Assembly (NCBI GenBank): GCA_903895515.1 | Contig: CAITUB010000161.1 | Coordinates: forward strand, 1-7,254 | Origin: an uncultured Acidimicrobium sp. | GTDB lineage: Bacteria; Actinomycetota; Acidimicrobiia; Acidimicrobiales; Ilumatobacteraceae | Direction of reading: 5' to 3' | Length of the DNA: 7,254 nt | In this document: positions 6,186 to 7,254 of the stretch, one piece after another | How positions within the stretch are numbered: position 1 is the stretch's first letter | How the letters are laid out: each line of letters starts with the position of its first letter | Notes under the pieces: model-generated | Databases searched by the model: none | The model's input: the letters and a program-made list of their open reading frames with translations, nothing else | What the model was told of the DNA's origin: nothing | Translations under genes and position numbers: made by a program

Positions 6186-7085
6186 ATGACCGACTACAAA
6201 ATCTCCCCCGATTTCGACGGAAAACTGCCCGAACTCAAGCAACCCATCTTGGTTGCCATGATGACCGGCTGGATTGATGCCAGCGCTGCCGCAGCCGCTG
6301 CAATGGAAGCTCTCATTACGGAAACTAATGCAATCCCCCTCATCGAATTTGATGGCGACACGTTCGTGGATTACCGTGCACGCCGACCGCTTATGCAATT
6401 ACGAGATGGCGTGATCACCAAACTTGACTGGTCTGCACCTCGCATCATGGTGGGTCACGACGCAAACAACGAAGCCGTTTTGCTGCTCACTGGCCCAGAA
6501 CCCGATTCTCGCTGGCAACATTTCGCTCAATGCGTTGTTGAACTGAGTGAAAAACTCAACGTGCGACGAATGTTGGGAATGGGCGCTTATCCAATTGCCA
6601 CACCGCACACACGTGCAGTGAAAATTTCGTGTACGTCCCCCGACGCGCATCTGTCGTCGCTTCTTCCATTTATTAAGAGTTCTGTGGATGTTCCAGCTGG
6701 AATGGAGGCCGTCCTTGAGCAAGCAATGTTCAACGCCGGAATTCAATCTGTTGGTCTATGGGCTCAGGTGCCTCACTATGTGGCGTCTATGAGTTACCCC
6801 GCGGCAGCTGCTGCACTCATTGCTGCAGTATGCGACACCGGCGGTATTTCTGTTGATGGCGACAGCCTCCGCGAGCAGGCAGGCGCGCAACGCGAACGTC
6901 TCGACGACTTGGTGCGCGGCAACAGCGAGCACCTAGCCATGCTCGCCCAATTAGAAACCGCCTTCGACAACATGCATAGCGACAATGGAATTCCCATGTC
7001 TGGGTTCGGTGGCGGCCCACTGCCAAGCGGTGACGAACTGGCAGCCGAACTAGAACAATTCTTGCGAGATAACCAAACGGACTAG
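6186..7085 (+). CDS. PAC2-family protein (proteasome assembly chaperone-like)
   Basis: This 299-residue protein matches the actinobacterial branch of the PAC2 family. The early block ILVAMMTGWIDASAAAAAAM is at 21-40, the FDGDTFVDYRARRP signature at 55-68, LLLTGPEPDSRW at 99-110 and GMGAYPIATPHTRAV at 131-145. The block VPAGMEAVLEQAMFNAGI (169-186) runs into SVGLWAQVPHYV (188-199). A charged helical region (about 226-262) and the tail PSGDELAAELEQFLRDN (280-296) close it. In eukaryotes and archaea the family assists 20S proteasome assembly; in actinobacteria its role is not settled. No proteasome gene lies in this window. ATG 6186 follows the phosphotransferase stop by 8 bases. The nearby GTGGA abuts the start codon, too close for a normal ribosome-binding site, so translation may be by reinitiation. 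Confidence 0.92.
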   Translation: MTDYKISPDFDGKLPELKQPILVAMMTGWIDASAAAAAAMEALITETNAIPLIEFDGDTFVDYRARRPLMQLRDGVITKLDWSAPRIMVGHDANNEAVLLLTGPEPDSRWQHFAQCVVELSEKLNVRRMLGMGAYPIATPHTRAVKISCTSPDAHLSSLLPFIKSSVDVPAGMEAVLEQAMFNAGIQSVGLWAQVPHYVASMSYPAAAAALIAAVCDTGGISVDGDSLREQAGAQRERLDDLVRGNSEHLAMLAQLETAFDNMHSDNGIPMSGFGGGPLPSGDELAAELEQFLRDNQTD

Positions 7086-7094
7086 CCCCCCCCC
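7086..7094 (+). repeat. C9 homopolymer right after the PAC2 stop
   Basis: Nine consecutive C residues follow directly after the PAC2 TAG stop, within the 59-base gap before the IclR-type gene. It is the only long homopolymer noticed in the window. It does not affect a reading frame here, but it could pair with the G5 run at 7134-7138. It is also a typical place for a length error in reads. Confidence 0.9.
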
Positions 7095-7112
7095 TATTTC
7101 CAGGACTACGGT

Positions 7113-7118
7113 TAGGGT
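7113..7118 (+). promoter_or_regulatory. Possible -10 box of the IclR-type regulator gene
   Basis: TAGGGT fits TANNNT and would start transcription around 7125, about 20 bases before the ATG at 7145 and leaving the G-rich ribosome-binding site in the leader. No -35 at 16-18 bases was convincing, since that position falls at the end of the C9 run. Low confidence. Confidence 0.25.
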
Positions 7119-7133
7119 CACGGCACAACTTCC

Positions 7134-7139
7134 GGGGGA
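7134..7139 (+). promoter_or_regulatory. Ribosome-binding site of the IclR-type gene
   Basis: GGGGGA lies five bases before the ATG at 7145. It is the only well-placed Shine-Dalgarno-like site among the gene starts in this window apart from the weaker AGG before comEC, and it supports the ATG as start. Confidence 0.6.
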
Positions 7140-7144
7140 TTTGC

Positions 7145-7254
7145 ATGCCAGATAGTTCTAAGAAAGATTTCGTAGAAGCACTAGCTCGGGGACTTGAAGT
7201 GATTCGATCTTTCGATCGCATCCACGTAAAGCAAACCATCTCTCAAATTTCTGA
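7145..7254 (+). CDS. IclR-family transcriptional regulator, N-terminal fragment cut by window edge
   Basis: Only the first 36 codons are in the window. They read MPDSSKKDFVEALARGLEVI followed by RSFDRIHVKQTISQIS. The pattern FVxALARGLxVIxSF, followed by a helix leading into TISQIS, is the opening of the IclR winged-helix DNA-binding domain, with closest wording to the PcaR/PobR type that controls aromatic acid degradation. The effector-binding domain, and therefore the regulated pathway, cannot be seen. The ATG at 7145 is supported by GGGGGA five bases upstream. The gene sits 59 bases after the PAC2 stop on the same strand and probably has its own promoter. The subfamily guess rests on a short stretch. 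Confidence 0.85.
   Translation, partial: MPDSSKKDFVEALARGLEVIRSFDRIHVKQTISQIS

Noticed and set aside
6817..7239. Minus-strand open frame of 140 residues across the PAC2 end and the IclR-type start
   Set aside because: It is antisense to two recognised genes and Arg/Cys-rich, as expected of a shadow frame.

Overview
The window reads as ordinary, densely packed bacterial chromosome, most likely from an actinobacterium and probably a streamlined aquatic member of the class Acidimicrobiia. The placement rests on the order lepA / rpsT / holA / comEC / comEA, which recalls other actinobacteria, on an actinobacterial-type PAC2 protein, on frequent GTG starts with few Shine-Dalgarno sites, and on moderate GC by eye. 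The exact lineage is an inference. No tRNA, rRNA, insertion sequence, CRISPR array or phage signal was seen.

Layout. Bases 1-722 (minus) hold the N-terminal 240 codons of the translation GTPase LepA/EF4, cut by the window edge. A 151-base gap separates it from the divergent gene for ribosomal protein S20 (874-1128, plus) and appears to hold two interleaved promoters. S20 converges on, and overlaps by 17 bases, the DNA polymerase III delta subunit gene holA (1112-2119, minus). holA is joined to comEC (2116-3462, minus) by a GTGA start/stop overlap. A small four-helix membrane protein gene (3418-3822, plus) lies antiparallel between comEC and comEA. It overlaps the 5' end of comEC and stops 8 bases from the comEA stop. 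comEA (3831-4493, minus) follows a thioredoxin-domain gene (4512-5060, minus) by 17 bases. A divergent plus-strand pair follows: an APH/ACAD10-type kinase-fold phosphotransferase (5113-6177) and a PAC2-family protein (6186-7085). After a 59-base gap with a C9 tract, an IclR-type regulator starts (7145 to the window end).

How the genes work together. ComEA (surface DNA receptor) and ComEC (membrane channel) form the core of a DNA-uptake route. The delta subunit, S20 and LepA serve replication and translation. The thioredoxin-type protein probably serves proteostasis or redox control and is likely co-transcribed with comEA. The kinase-like and PAC2 proteins look like a two-gene operon with no visible link to competence.

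I found no convincing wholly new system. The points most worth a second look are the membrane gene nested between comEA and comEC, the shortened CnoX/YbbN-like thioredoxin, the domain-reduced ComEC, the interleaved lepA/rpsT promoters, and the C9 / G5 pair around the regulator's ribosome-binding site.
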